Assembly: GCA_002425685.1 (NCBI GenBank)
Contig: DIMS01000077.1
Location: 1-59,772, forward strand
DNA: 59,772 bases
From: Synergistaceae bacterium UBA5560
Lineage (GTDB): Bacteria; Synergistota; Synergistia; Synergistales; Aminiphilaceae
Direction: 5' to 3'
Shown here: piece by piece, positions 1 through 9,141 of the stretch
Numbering within the stretch: the stretch's first letter is position 1
Layout of the letters: every line of letters starts with the position of its first letter
The notes under the pieces: model-generated
Told to the model about the DNA's origin: nothing
What the model saw: only the letters and a program-made list of their open reading frames with translations
The model's database searches: none
Position numbers and translations under genes: made by a program

Positions 1-22
1 GGAGATTCTCCGGAGAATCTCC
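1..22. repeat. Perfect 22-bp palindrome at window edge
   Basis: The first 22 bases form a perfect palindrome (ggagattctcc followed by its reverse complement). It is probably the stem of a terminator belonging to a gene outside the window, but neither strand shows a T-run inside the window, so its role is open. Confidence 0.4.
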
Positions 23-197
23 TCATTCAGCCCCCGAAAAACGGATGTCCGGGGACGACGGATCTGTCTTCGCATAAAGCGGTACCACCGCACTGCGGAT
101 TCTGCGCACCTGAAGAGAAAAGGTCACAGCGGGAATGCCCGACGACGTGAGGAACGCCGGTTCTACACACCTGGAGAGAAAAGAGGTCATTTCCCAC

Positions 198-1658
198 ATG
201 AGAAAGATCCTGGCACTTTTGGCGGCGGCAGCGCTCATGGCGTTCGCCGCGCCGGCATTTGCGGCGAATCCCTTCATGGACGTTCCCATGAACCACTGGG
301 CCTACGGTGCCATCGGACAGCTCGCCGCCTCCGGCATCGTCAACGGCTATCCCGACGGCACTTACAAGGGCAATCAGCCCATGACCCGCTACGAAATGGC
401 CACCCTCGTCGCCCGCGGACTCGCCGTGGTGGACATGAACAAGGCGAGCAAACAGGATGTGGAGATGTTGAAGAAGCTCGTCGTGGAGTTCAAGGACGAG
501 CTGAACGCGCTGGGCGTGCAGGTCGACCGGATCGACCGGCGCGTCGCCCTTCTGGAGGAAAACATCGGCGGCTGGAAGATCTACGGAGAACTCCGCTTCG
601 ACGCGAAGTTCGGGAAGAACTACCAGGGCACGGGCGGCAGCACCTATGTGGAGGGCAAGAACGAGTTCGATCTGGACCGCTATCGTCTCTTTCTGAAGAA
701 GCAGATCGACGCAAACACGAGCTTCACCACCCGTATCGGGCGTGACGAGAACAACACCGACCGCCTCGCCTGGGAACTTTACTACGTCGAAACGGTTCTT
801 CCCTGGGACGTGGAACTCACCGCCGGCCTCTTCGAATTCGACTGGGAGGATGACGCCGGCCTCTACGATGCCTACAACGACGACGCGTGGATCGGTGATC
901 TCACCACCAAGGGCTTCTACGCGAAAAAGGCCCTCGGCATGGCGGACATGATCCTGACGGTGAACCGCGACGACACCGAGGACGGCGTGGACGACAGCTT
1001 CATCTACGGCGCCCGTTTCGACTTCAACCTCAACGAGACCTTCCGCTTCGCCCTCAGCGGTCTCGCCACCACCTACGACAACCTCGACGACAGCAACTGG
1101 CACGTGCTGTACGCGGACTTCACGGTCAACGTCACCCCGAACATCGCCTTCAGGGGCGCCTACTACACGGAAAAGCACGACGCGAACACGGATGCCCGGC
1201 AAGCCACGGGCGAGGACGCCCCCGACGCGTGGAAGGCCATCCTGGACGTGAAACAGGAAGCCCTCGGATTCACGGGCCTGTGGGTCGAATACGGCAAGAT
1301 CGGCCGTGGATTTGAGATGAACGCCCACGCCTACGACTACGTGGGCATGAGTTCCCTGATGGACGACACCTACGGGACCAGAGTGCTCGCCAACCGGGAC
1401 TACGACGAGACGACCATCCTCTATGTCCGGGCTTCCCAGAAGTGGAACGACACCTGGGGAACCTTCCAACGCTACTTTGCAGCGGACTTCGCCCGCGACG
1501 GCGTGGACGACACCACGAATGTCACCCTCGGCGTGGAATACCAGCTCTCGCCGGCAATCAGCTTCGAACTCACCTACGACAAGGTCGACTGGGGACAGGG
1601 AGGCGCGATGACCGACGACGACAGCCTGGTCCGGCTGCGGACACTGGTCACTTTCTGA
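198..1658 (+). CDS. S-layer-homology domain porin-like outer-membrane protein
   Basis: The product (486 aa) has a clear Sec signal peptide (MRKILALLAAAALMAFAAPA, cleavage near AFAA), then one SLH module (about residues 25-75, with FMDVPMNHWAY and GYPDGTYKG). A short coiled-coil linker follows (DELNALGVQVDRIDRRVALLEE). The remaining 370 residues are rich in alternating aromatic/acidic strands and end in VTF, the terminal Phe usual for outer-membrane beta barrels. The SLH module is expected to tether the barrel to the cell wall or periplasmic polymer. This architecture is typical of abundant envelope proteins in Synergistota. I chose the ATG at 198 because the signal peptide starts there behind a GAGAAAAGAGG leader; the longer reading from 135 adds residues unlike a signal peptide. 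A terminator follows at 1734. Confidence 0.85.
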   Translation: MRKILALLAAAALMAFAAPAFAANPFMDVPMNHWAYGAIGQLAASGIVNGYPDGTYKGNQPMTRYEMATLVARGLAVVDMNKASKQDVEMLKKLVVEFKDELNALGVQVDRIDRRVALLEENIGGWKIYGELRFDAKFGKNYQGTGGSTYVEGKNEFDLDRYRLFLKKQIDANTSFTTRIGRDENNTDRLAWELYYVETVLPWDVELTAGLFEFDWEDDAGLYDAYNDDAWIGDLTTKGFYAKKALGMADMILTVNRDDTEDGVDDSFIYGARFDFNLNETFRFALSGLATTYDNLDDSNWHVLYADFTVNVTPNIAFRGAYYTEKHDANTDARQATGEDAPDAWKAILDVKQEALGFTGLWVEYGKIGRGFEMNAHAYDYVGMSSLMDDTYGTRVLANRDYDETTILYVRASQKWNDTWGTFQRYFAADFARDGVDDTTNVTLGVEYQLSPAISFELTYDKVDWGQGGAMTDDDSLVRLRTLVTF

Positions 1659-1733
1659 AGAAGAACTCTCGTCGTTTCGATTTTTTCGGCTCGGACACAA
1701 CGGGAGCGCAACCGGCTCCCTCGGGATTCCGCC

Positions 1734-1769
1734 GGGGTGTGCGAACACGGGCGCGCACCCCGTTTTTCG
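1734..1769 (+). terminator. Rho-independent terminator of the SLH-porin gene
   Basis: A 10-bp GC-rich stem (ggggtgtgcg / cgcgcacccc, 8-nt loop) is followed directly by gtttttcgt. It lies 75 nt downstream of the porin stop and about 170 nt before the hemB start. Confidence 0.8.
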
Positions 1770-1937
1770 TCCCCGCTCCGGCATCACACCCTTCCTTTTT
1801 TTGTCCCTCCTTCGTATTTTTCAGTGAAATTTCAGCCCCGCCTCTTGCTCACAGGTATTCCGAGAGATACCATAGGACATCGGGTTTCAAGAGAGGTTCG
1901 TCCCTTTCCATGGCTTTCTCCGAAGGAGGTCCTGTTC

Positions 1938-2915
1938 ATGACCGCAGGTTTTCCCGCTCTCCGGATGCGGCGGCTCCGTTCCCACCCGGCACTTCGGGAC
2001 ATGCTCGCAGAAACCGTTCTGGAACCCCGCCATTTGGTGCTCCCCCTCTTCGTCGTTCCCGGCGAGGGCGTGGAGGAACCGATCCCGTCCATGAAGAACG
2101 TGAACCACTGGAGCGTCGATCGTCTTTCCCGCATCGTACAACCCGCTCTCGACGCGGGCGTCAAGGCCTTCATCCTCTTCGGCCTTCCGACCTACAAGGA
2201 CGCTCTCGGCACCAGCGCCGCCGACGCGGACCAACCCACCCAGAGGGCCTGCTCGTTCTTGCGGGAGCGTTTTCCCCAGGCGTACTGCATCACCGACGTC
2301 TGTCTCTGCCAGTACACGGACCACGGTCATTGCGGCCACCTCACTCCCGAGGGCGAGGTGGACAACGACTCCTCCCTGGAGCAGCTCGCCCGGGCCGCGG
2401 TGAGCCACGCCCGTGCGGGGGCGCACATGGTGGCCCCCTCGGACATGATGGACGGACGGGTGGGGAGGATTCGGGCCGCCCTGGACGAGGCGGGGTTCTC
2501 CGGAACGGCCATCATGAGCTACGCGGCGAAGATGAGTTCCGCCTTCTACGGTCCCTTCCGGGACGCGGCGGAAAGCGCCCCAAAATCCGGTGACCGCAAA
2601 AGCTACCAGATGCCTCCCGGCAACGCCCGGGAAGCGCTTCGCGAAGCGCTTCTCGACGAGGACGAGGGGGCGGATCTGCTCATGGTCAAACCGGCTCTCA
2701 CCTGCCTCGACATCCTGGCCCGCCTTCGGGAAAAGACGCTTCTCCCCCTGGCGTGCTACCTGGTGAGCGGCGAGTACATGATGCTCCGGAGCGCCATCGC
2801 CGGAGGGCTTCTCGACGAGGGCGCGGCACTTCTCGAAGCGCACCGGGCATGCCGCCGGGCGGGAGCGGACCTGATCATCACCTACGAGGCACTCAACCTG
2901 GCCCGAAGACTCTAG
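1938..2915 (+). CDS. hemB: Delta-aminolevulinic acid dehydratase (porphobilinogen synthase)
   Basis: Condenses two 5-aminolevulinate molecules to porphobilinogen in the cytoplasm, the second common step to haem, sirohaem and cobalamin. The 325-aa product has normal family length. It shows the zinc-type active-site motif DVCLCQYTDHGHCG (three cysteines near residues 122, 124 and 132) and the Schiff-base lysine in LLMVKPALTC (near 245), with the second active-site lysine in YAAKMSS. The ATG at 1938 sits behind a strong AAGGAGGT leader and gives the canonical N-terminus (MRRLRSHPALRDMLAET); longer in-frame starts do not match the family. It stands alone on the plus strand. No other tetrapyrrole-core gene is nearby, but cobalamin genes lie 3-7 kb downstream on the other strand. 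Confidence 0.96.
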   Translation: MTAGFPALRMRRLRSHPALRDMLAETVLEPRHLVLPLFVVPGEGVEEPIPSMKNVNHWSVDRLSRIVQPALDAGVKAFILFGLPTYKDALGTSAADADQPTQRACSFLRERFPQAYCITDVCLCQYTDHGHCGHLTPEGEVDNDSSLEQLARAAVSHARAGAHMVAPSDMMDGRVGRIRAALDEAGFSGTAIMSYAAKMSSAFYGPFRDAAESAPKSGDRKSYQMPPGNAREALREALLDEDEGADLLMVKPALTCLDILARLREKTLLPLACYLVSGEYMMLRSAIAGGLLDEGAALLEAHRACRRAGADLIITYEALNLARRL

Positions 2916-2962
2916 ATCGAGCGGAACTCCCCGGCCCGCACCGGAAGGACGTTTCTTCCGTG

Positions 2963-2981
2963 AAAGAACGACCCGTTCTTT
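2963..2981 (+). terminator. Hairpin after hemB
   Basis: A perfect 8-bp inverted repeat (aaagaacg-acc-cgttcttt) lies 48 nt downstream of hemB and is preceded by a smaller ggaag/cttcc dyad. There is no long T-run, so termination strength is uncertain. Confidence 0.4.
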
Positions 2982-3133
2982 GAGGTGTTCACCCACGGAG
3001 GAAAGGTCTGAGTGTTCCCGCAAACAAGAGCCTTGGACAGACCGGTATTTTCCCGCCGCCGTGGCGGGAACTGCGGAAAAGACCGTGTGACACCGGACAG
3101 CAACACCAAAGCGCCTCGAAAGGAGTCTTCGCC

Positions 3134-4651
3134 GTGGACTACTCTTTTTCGGACGTGGTGAATGTCCCGCTCTGCTCGGAAATGCTCCGGCATTTTTACA
3201 CCGCCTCGGGAATTCCCTGTGCTTTTTGCGGGAAGGACGGTTCTTCTCTGGCCTCGGCGGGAGGCCAGACGCTCTGTCATCATTTCCACCGGAAACATCC
3301 GGAATATCGGAAATACTGCGTGGCGAGCTGGGAAGAAATCGGCAGGGCCATCGAGAACGGCGCCGAGGAATATCTCCACCGTTGCGAGAATGGTCTCATG
3401 GACGGCGCCGTTCCGATCCGTGTCGAGGGAGAACTCCTCGGCTACGTCGTCATCGGACAGTTTTTTCTCGTGCCTCCCGACAAGACAGCGTTTCTCGACA
3501 GAGCGCGGGCGAACCATCTCGACGAGGCGGCCTATGAGGAAGCTCTCCGGACCGTCCCTGTCATCTCCAGAGAACGGGCCGACGCGGCGTTGCGGCATTT
3601 TCGCATCCTGGCGAACCTGATCGCGGAGGCGGGAGTCCATCGGCGGCAGATGGCCTTTCTCAACGCCTCCCTCCAGAACGCGAACGCCCTCCTCGGAACC
3701 CAGATCACGGAGCGGGCAAAGGCCGAGGAGGCGTTGCGGCGAAGCGAAGAACGCTGGCAGTTCGCCCTGGAAGGTTCCGATCTGGGCGTGTGGGACTGGA
3801 ATCTTCTCACGGATGACGTGTACTTCTCTCCCCGCTGGCTCGAGATGTTGGGCTACGGTCCGGGAGAGGTCCGGGAGCGCTTCTCCGAATGGTACGATCG
3901 AGCGCATTCCGAGGACCGGGAACATGCCGTCAAGGAAGCACAACGACATATCCGTGGGGAGACACCTTTCTACGAAGCCAGACATCGGCTGCGCTGCAAG
4001 AATGGAAGTTACAAGTGGATCCTCGCGAGAGGAAAAGTGATGTCACGAAACGCGGAGGGAAAACCTCTGCGCATCGTGGGAACCCACAGGGACATCACCG
4101 AACAGGTCCAGGTGGAGGAGGACCTCCGTCATGCGGGCACCCACGATCCCCTCACCGGGCTTCCCAACAGAACACTCTTCAACGACCATCTTCTTCTCGC
4201 CATGGCGCAGGCGCGCCGGAACAAGACCGTCGTCGCCGTCATCTTCCTCGATCTGGACGACTTCAAGGAGATCAACGACACCCTCGGGCACGATGTAGGG
4301 GACCTGCTCCTCAAAGCTGTGTCGAAACGTCTCAAGAAGGAAGTCCGCGAGGTCGATACGGTGGCCCGCATGGGCGGAGACGAATTCACCCTCATCCTCC
4401 CCGAACTGCACGGCAGAAAGGACGCGGAGCAGGTCGCCGAACGAATCCGCGGAGCCATCGCCCGCCCGTATTCACTCGGCGACAAAGTTCTGGAGGTGAG
4501 CGCCAGCCTCGGCGTCAGCCTCTACCCCCTGGACGGGAGAGATGTCCGGACCCTGATGAAGCGGGCGGACATGGCCATGTACCGAGCGAAGAACGACGGA
4601 CGGAATCTCTGGCGCTTCTGGGAGGAGAACACGGAAACACCCCGAAAATGA
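3134..4651 (+). CDS. PocR-domain sensor diguanylate cyclase (PocR-PAS-GGDEF)
   Basis: The 505-aa product has no membrane segment. Residues 1-165 form a PocR sensory domain with the family's Cys/His pattern (LCHHFHRKHPEYRKYC, then YLHRCENGLMDGAVPI and GYVVIGQFF). A short helix leads to a PAS_3 domain (about 205-325, with WDWNLLTDDVYFSPRWLEMLG and IVGTHRDITEQ). Then comes a GGDEF domain (335-495) with LDLDDFKEINDTLGHD and an intact GGDEF active-site motif near residue 414. PocR domains are known from the AraC-type regulator of the pdu/cob genes, which responds to propanediol, so the ligand here may be a small diol; that is inference. The GTG start follows an AAAGGAGTC leader. It should make cyclic di-GMP in response to the ligand. 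Confidence 0.88.
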   Translation: MDYSFSDVVNVPLCSEMLRHFYTASGIPCAFCGKDGSSLASAGGQTLCHHFHRKHPEYRKYCVASWEEIGRAIENGAEEYLHRCENGLMDGAVPIRVEGELLGYVVIGQFFLVPPDKTAFLDRARANHLDEAAYEEALRTVPVISRERADAALRHFRILANLIAEAGVHRRQMAFLNASLQNANALLGTQITERAKAEEALRRSEERWQFALEGSDLGVWDWNLLTDDVYFSPRWLEMLGYGPGEVRERFSEWYDRAHSEDREHAVKEAQRHIRGETPFYEARHRLRCKNGSYKWILARGKVMSRNAEGKPLRIVGTHRDITEQVQVEEDLRHAGTHDPLTGLPNRTLFNDHLLLAMAQARRNKTVVAVIFLDLDDFKEINDTLGHDVGDLLLKAVSKRLKKEVREVDTVARMGGDEFTLILPELHGRKDAEQVAERIRGAIARPYSLGDKVLEVSASLGVSLYPLDGRDVRTLMKRADMAMYRAKNDGRNLWRFWEENTETPRK

Positions 4652-4683
4652 AGACACCTGAACGACCCGAAGGAGGCCTTTTG

Positions 4684-5172
4684 ATGCTCTGTGGAAGTCT
4701 GCGTTTTCGAAGGATGGACGAAGCCATTCTGCCCGGACCTGTCGTCCGGGCGCTCGCTTTTCTGGCGACAACGGATTTTTCCGGCCTGCAGCCGGGACGC
4801 ATCGAACTGGAGGAGGGACTCTACGCCATCCTCGCCGAGGGAGAGACCGGTCCCGTTTCGGAGGGAGAGTGGGAAGCACACCGGCGGTACGTGGACGTGC
4901 AATGCGTTCTCGAAGGCGAGGAGAGCATCGGCTGGGCCATTGACGAAGGGAATCCTTTCCGCAGGAACGCCCTTGCCGAGGAGGATTGTCTCTACTTCGA
5001 GCCTCCGGAAAACCCCTCGTGGCTCCACCTGTCACCAGGCCATTATGCGGTCTTCTTTCCACGGGACCTCCACTGCCCGCTGCGACATCCCGGTTCGCCC
5101 CGGGTGCGAAAAGTGGTGGTGAAGATCGACATCGCCCGTTTTCCCCTGGAGGCGACGGATACCCCACAGTAG
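4684..5172 (+). CDS. YhcH/YjgK/YiaL family protein (DUF386)
   Basis: The 162-aa product belongs to the cupin-like YhcH/YjgK/YiaL family, which also includes the beta subunit of evolved beta-galactosidase. Family features are the HRRYVDVQCVLEGEE strand, the ECCL-like YFEPPEN turn and HLSPGHYAVFFPRDLHCP, which carries the conserved His ligands. Members are associated with sugar or sialic-acid catabolism, but the reaction is not established for most. It starts 32 nt after the diguanylate cyclase behind GAAGGAGGCC, so the two genes are probably co-transcribed. A TTG one codon upstream is an alternative start. Confidence 0.8.
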   Translation: MLCGSLRFRRMDEAILPGPVVRALAFLATTDFSGLQPGRIELEEGLYAILAEGETGPVSEGEWEAHRRYVDVQCVLEGEESIGWAIDEGNPFRRNALAEEDCLYFEPPENPSWLHLSPGHYAVFFPRDLHCPLRHPGSPRVRKVVVKIDIARFPLEATDTPQ

Positions 5173-5664
5173 CGGTGTCGTGAGCATTGAGGCGGGGTGC
5201 GCGCCCTTCGCGAAAAGAGCCGGATACGCTTTGCTGCGGAACATTCGGTTCCACTTCCGACCGGCCGTTTCAAAAAGGATTTTCGCTTTCCCGCAGAGCC
5301 TCAGCCTCATGTTTGAAAAATTCCAGCTTTTGCGAGGAATGAAGGGTTTTCTCGTGCAAAGGCCGAGGCTTTGACGACGCCCCACGCCCCGCATTTCCTC
5401 TCCGTCAACACCCGCCGGGATTTATTATGCTCTCAAGAGTGTGCGAAAAGTGATTGCGGAAGGGAATTCAAAGAAAGAAGGTCATGATGTAGGGTGTCTG
5501 CAGCGCACAAACAACCCGAGCCCTTGGGAGGCGATACACCATGACCGGAAAGAAGCATAGCAGTCCTTTCACTGGAATGAAAAGCCCTTTTCGGGAACGA
5601 AACGGGCGCCATGAAGGCCCTGATGACGGAAGTGCGGCAAGAAATCCTTGACGGGGAAATGACG
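5173..5664. other. Convergent intergenic region, no gene recognised
   Basis: This 492-nt stretch lies between the convergent DUF386 and cobD genes. Apart from the cobD-side terminator (5584-5607) I see no conserved element. A 35-codon plus-strand reading frame at 5541 has a GGGAGG leader but no recognisable product, and its 3' half is the terminator. Confidence 0.5.
5584..5607 (-). terminator. Terminator of the cobalamin operon
   Basis: Read on the minus strand, gcccgtttcg-ttcc-cgaaaagggc forms a 9-bp stem with one mismatch followed by TTTTC, 57 nt beyond the cobD stop codon. Confidence 0.6.
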
Positions 5665-6801
5665 TTATCCCCGGCGGCACACCCCTTCAAAAACCTCGTC
5701 GAGCGCCGCGCAAAGACGTCGGTTCTCCTCGCGGCGCCGCACGGCGAGCCGCACGTAGTCGTCTCCGAGCCCCTGGAAGCTCGTGCAGGTACGCAGAAGA
5801 ATGCGGAAGGGAAGCAGGCGACGCTGCACCTCGCTCCCCGGAAGTACGGCCTGCCCCGCGTCGTTCCGGGGAAGGCGGGCCAGGAGGAAATTCGCCGCGC
5901 CGGGAAACACCGAAAACCCACGCCCGGCAAGCTCCGCGCAAAGAAACGTGCGCTCCGAGGCAATCCGTTTTCGCGTGCGGGCGAGCCAGGCGTTCCCCTC
6001 TTCCATGCAGGCAAGAGCAAAGGCCTCACCCACGGCGTTGACGGGCCAGGACTGCTGAAAGGCCCGCACCGCCGCGACCGCGCACCGCTCGCCGAGAAGA
6101 TAGCCCACCCGCAGGCCCGGTACGGCGAAATCCTTCGTGAAGGCCCGCAGGAGCAGCAACTCCTTCGGCCAGGCACCGCTCCGGGACGCCGCCGGAGTGG
6201 AAAGAGGCGGCCAGGAGAGATGAAGAAAACACTCGTCCAGGAGAAGCCGGGCCCCCCGGGTGATGCAGGCCTGGAGAACGCGCTCCGTCTCCTCTTCGCT
6301 CCAGCCCCGTCCCGTGGGATTGTTGGGCTGGCAGAGCACCACCAGGTCCCCGGGGCGAACCCGCTCCGCCAGTTCATCGGCACGATAGGCAAATCCATCC
6401 TCCGGGACCAGCGGATGACCTGCAACGGGAACGCCCGCCAGCGATGCCGCCGCGGCATATTCCCCGAAGGTGGGAAGGGGGAGCAGCAGTCGCTTCGGGC
6501 GGAAGGCGAGGACGAGTGGAAGCAGCAGGTCACTCGCGCCGTTGCCGACGGCGACACCCTCCTCGCCGGGGCCATGTCCGCTCCAGGAGGCGAGCGTCCG
6601 CCGGAGGTGCCGCGACTCCTGGTCCGGATAGACCTGCACGTGCCCGAGGGCCTTTCTGGCGGCCCGGAGGGCGAAGGCGGGAGGGCCGTAGGGGTTGATG
6701 TTGGCGGAGAAATCGAGCCATCCGTAAGGATCGTCGTGCGCGTGGATCCGCCCGCCGTGCACGTGGCCCGAGGCGACCCAGGGGGAATGCGTTCCGGTCA
6801 T
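5665..6801 (-). CDS. cobD: Threonine-phosphate decarboxylase (CobD-type, PLP-dependent)
   Basis: Converts L-threonine O-3-phosphate to (R)-1-amino-2-propanol O-2-phosphate, the linker of the cobalamin lower ligand. The 378-aa product is a fold-type I aminotransferase-like enzyme. It has the CobD N-terminal signature (VHGGRI...LDFSANINPYGPP), the Asn-Pro loop LCQPNNPTGRG, LLLDECFLHL, and the PLP lysine in RAFTKDFAVPGLRVGYL. Histidinol-phosphate aminotransferase is the main alternative, but the LDFSANINP opening and the cobalamin neighbours favour CobD. The start overlaps the cbiB stop by 4 nt (ATGA), so the two are translationally coupled. It is the last gene of the operon. Confidence 0.9.
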   Translation of the reverse strand: MTGTHSPWVASGHVHGGRIHAHDDPYGWLDFSANINPYGPPAFALRAARKALGHVQVYPDQESRHLRRTLASWSGHGPGEEGVAVGNGASDLLLPLVLAFRPKRLLLPLPTFGEYAAAASLAGVPVAGHPLVPEDGFAYRADELAERVRPGDLVVLCQPNNPTGRGWSEEETERVLQACITRGARLLLDECFLHLSWPPLSTPAASRSGAWPKELLLLRAFTKDFAVPGLRVGYLLGERCAVAAVRAFQQSWPVNAVGEAFALACMEEGNAWLARTRKRIASERTFLCAELAGRGFSVFPGAANFLLARLPRNDAGQAVLPGSEVQRRLLPFRILLRTCTSFQGLGDDYVRLAVRRREENRRLCAALDEVFEGVCRRG

Positions 6802-7730
6802 CCCAGAAGCACCGCGAGAAAGAGCGCCGACAGAGCGGCACAGGCGTAGGCATTCCAGTAGAGGGCGAATCCCCGCTCAAGATCCGTCCGGTTCGGGGGA
6901 GGCCCCTCTCCGAGAAAGGGTTTGTCCACCCATTGCCCGAAGTAGGGGGTGGGACCACCGAGAGAAACTCCCAGCGCCCCCGCGAAGGCCGCCATGGGCC
7001 AGCCGCTGTTGGGACTGGAGAGAAGCGGCGCAAACGCCCGGGCCGTGCGGAGCGTCCGGGAGAACGAACCGCCCACGCCGGGACTGGCGGCAGCGACGAG
7101 CAGGGCCGCGCAGCGGGCGGGAAGCAGGTTCAACAGGTCGTCGAAGCGGGCCGCGGCCCATCCGAACTCCCTGTAGGCGGGGGTCTTGTACCCCACCATG
7201 GCGTCCAGGGTGTTGGCGGTCCTGTGGAGCCAGGCGCCGAGAGGTCCTCCGAGAGCTCCGTAGAGAAGAGGGGCACAGAGGGCGTCGCCGAAGTTCTCCG
7301 AGAGGGTTTCAAGCGCCCCGGAGACGACCTTCCGTTCGTCCAGAGGTTCCGTATCGCGGCTCACGAGGAGCGAAAGAGCCTTTCGCGCCCCCGCGAGATC
7401 GCCCTCGGCGAGACGCTGCGCCACACCGCGCACCTCCCGGGCAAGACAGGTACCCCCCAGGGCGAAGTAGAGCATGCCCCCCTCCAGAAGCCACCCCGCC
7501 GGGAACATGCGTGCCGCGGCGGCGGCGACACCGAGGGGAAAAAGAACTCCCGCGAGGACGAGGAGGAGAAAGATCACTCCCTGAAGGCGCGCCGGCAAGG
7601 GCAGCCTGCGGCAGAGCGGTTCCAGATGTTCCGCCCCGCGCCCGAGGAGGCGCACGGGATGCCATTCCGTCCTCGGATCTCCTAGAAAGAGATCCAGCGT
7701 TATCGCCACACAAAGCGACTTAACGAACAT
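6798..7730 (-). CDS. cbiB: Adenosylcobinamide-phosphate synthase (CbiB/CobD membrane protein)
   Basis: Attaches the aminopropanol (phosphate) arm to adenosylcobyric acid. The 310-aa hydrophobic product has several membrane segments and the family motifs LFLGDPRTEWHPVRLLG (N-terminus), VSRDTEPLDERKVVSGALETLSENFGD (split), YKTPAYREFGWAAARFDDLLNLLPAR and SSPNSGWPMAAFAGALGVSLGGP. I chose the ATG at 7730: the GGAGG lies 7 nt upstream, whereas the ATG at 7736 would sit on top of it. The start lies inside the 3' end of cobB and the stop overlaps cobD, so all three cobalamin genes are coupled. Confidence 0.93.
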   Translation of the reverse strand: MFVKSLCVAITLDLFLGDPRTEWHPVRLLGRGAEHLEPLCRRLPLPARLQGVIFLLLVLAGVLFPLGVAAAAARMFPAGWLLEGGMLYFALGGTCLAREVRGVAQRLAEGDLAGARKALSLLVSRDTEPLDERKVVSGALETLSENFGDALCAPLLYGALGGPLGAWLHRTANTLDAMVGYKTPAYREFGWAAARFDDLLNLLPARCAALLVAAASPGVGGSFSRTLRTARAFAPLLSSPNSGWPMAAFAGALGVSLGGPTPYFGQWVDKPFLGEGPPPNRTDLERGFALYWNAYACAALSALFLAVLLG

Positions 7731-9141
7731 GGGCATTCCTCCAGTTCCGGCAGGTGTCGACGAAACGGGCCGCCGCCCCGGGGCAGCCCCAGAAATGCAG
7801 GTGTACGTAGGAGGCGAGCAGGTTCGGCCGCACGTACCCCTCGTTCCAGCAGACCTCCGGACGGGACGCCCTGCGGACCAGATAGGCCGTCGGTGTCTCG
7901 CCGGCGCCCTCGGAATAGTGGAATTCGTGCCCCCGGAGCACCTCGCCCCGGGAGGCCAGCAGTGTCTCCGTCTCCAGACGGGCCTCCACATAGCCGAAAC
8001 GACGCAGTCGTCCCGTCATGGTCACGGAGAGATCGAGAAGTCCCGCGAGCTCGGCCCGCTCGCTGTTTCGTCCCGTGATCTCCCGGGCGAGATACATCAT
8101 GCCGCCGCATTCCGCGTAGACGGGAAGCCCCAGAACTCTCCGGCGACGGAGGTCCGCGAGGTAGCTTTCGTTTCCGGCGAGCTCCCCGAGAAATTCCTCG
8201 GGATAGCCGCCTCCGAGATACAGCCCGTCGATCTCCTCGGGAAGCGCCGCATCGGCGGCGGGGCTCGTCTCCAGGAGTTCCGCCCCAAGCTCCTCCAGCA
8301 GCTCCAGCCCGTCCCTGTAATAGAACGTGAAGACCTTATCCCGTGCGACGGCGATGCGCGCACCTTGACGCGGTGCCGCCTCGAGAACGCGGGCGACCTC
8401 GGAGGGAAAGGCGGCGCCCGCCGGAATGGAAGGGGCCTTCGCCAGCGCCGTAAGGCGCTCCAGGGAAATGCCCTCGTCGATGGCATCGGCAAGGCGCTCC
8501 AGTTGCAGAGAGAGTTCGCTTCGCTCCGCTGCGGGAATCAGCCCGAGATGCCGCGAGGGAAAATGCGCCTCCGGAACGTGGCGGATCGAACCGAGTACGG
8601 GAAGTCCCGCGAAGTGTTCCACTGCCTCGGAGATCAGGGTTTTCAGCTCGCCTTCGCGCAGGCCGCAGAGAATCACGCCGACGACGGAAGGAGGTGGAAC
8701 GCGATGTCCGTCCTCCGCAGTGGAGAGCGTGGCGAAACCCAGGGCCGTCGCGGCGAGGCTCGTCGCGCCTTTCGTGGCATCGAGGAGGAGCACCACCGGC
8801 AGGGACAGCGCTCTCGCGAGAGAAGCCGTGGAATTGCGTCCTTCGGAGCCTATGCCGTCGTACAACCCCATGACGCCCTCGACGACGGCAATGTCCGCAC
8901 CGGCGCACCCCCTGGCGTAGAGAAAGGGAAGCGTCGACGGAGACGTGAGAAAGCCGTCGAGGTTCCGGCACTCCCGCCCCGCGGCCAGGGTATGGTAGGA
9001 GGGATCGATGAAATCGGGTCCGGCCTTGAAGGGCTGAACCCGCACTCCGCGCCGTGTCAGAGCGCGGCAGAGCCCCGCCGCGAAGGTCGTCTTGCCTACA
9101 CCGCTCTCCGGAGCGGCGATGACGATGCCCGGCGCCGTCAT
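7720..9141 (-). CDS. cobB: Cobyrinic acid a,c-diamide synthase (CobB/CbiA)
   Basis: The ATP- and glutamine-dependent amidase for side chains a and c of cobyrinic or hydrogenobyrinic acid. The product is 473 aa. The N-terminal P-loop is IAAPESGVGKTTFAAGL, followed by FKAGPDFIDPSYH, the family's substrate loop. The C-terminal class I glutamine amidotransferase domain has YLGGGYPEEF, the nucleophile cysteine in YAECGGMMYLA, and a terminal YVHLHFWGCP histidine motif. Hydrogenobyrinate-specific CobB and cobyrinate-specific CbiA cannot be told apart by eye; an anaerobe would use the latter. The ATG at 9141 overlaps the upstream ATPase stop (ATGA). No corrin-ring methyltransferase genes are in the window, so earlier steps must be elsewhere or corrinoids are salvaged. 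Confidence 0.93.
   Translation of the reverse strand: MTAPGIVIAAPESGVGKTTFAAGLCRALTRRGVRVQPFKAGPDFIDPSYHTLAAGRECRNLDGFLTSPSTLPFLYARGCAGADIAVVEGVMGLYDGIGSEGRNSTASLARALSLPVVLLLDATKGATSLAATALGFATLSTAEDGHRVPPPSVVGVILCGLREGELKTLISEAVEHFAGLPVLGSIRHVPEAHFPSRHLGLIPAAERSELSLQLERLADAIDEGISLERLTALAKAPSIPAGAAFPSEVARVLEAAPRQGARIAVARDKVFTFYYRDGLELLEELGAELLETSPAADAALPEEIDGLYLGGGYPEEFLGELAGNESYLADLRRRRVLGLPVYAECGGMMYLAREITGRNSERAELAGLLDLSVTMTGRLRRFGYVEARLETETLLASRGEVLRGHEFHYSEGAGETPTAYLVRRASRPEVCWNEGYVRPNLLASYVHLHFWGCPGAAARFVDTCRNWRNAHVR

Noticed and set aside
27..1787. 586-codon minus-strand frame across the first gene
   Set aside because: Val/Gly/His-rich shadow of the SLH-porin gene; the plus strand has signal peptide, SLH motif and terminal Phe.
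5541..5648. 35-codon plus-strand frame with a GGGAGG leader
   Set aside because: Basic, low-complexity product and the 3' half coincides with the cobD terminator. No independent support.
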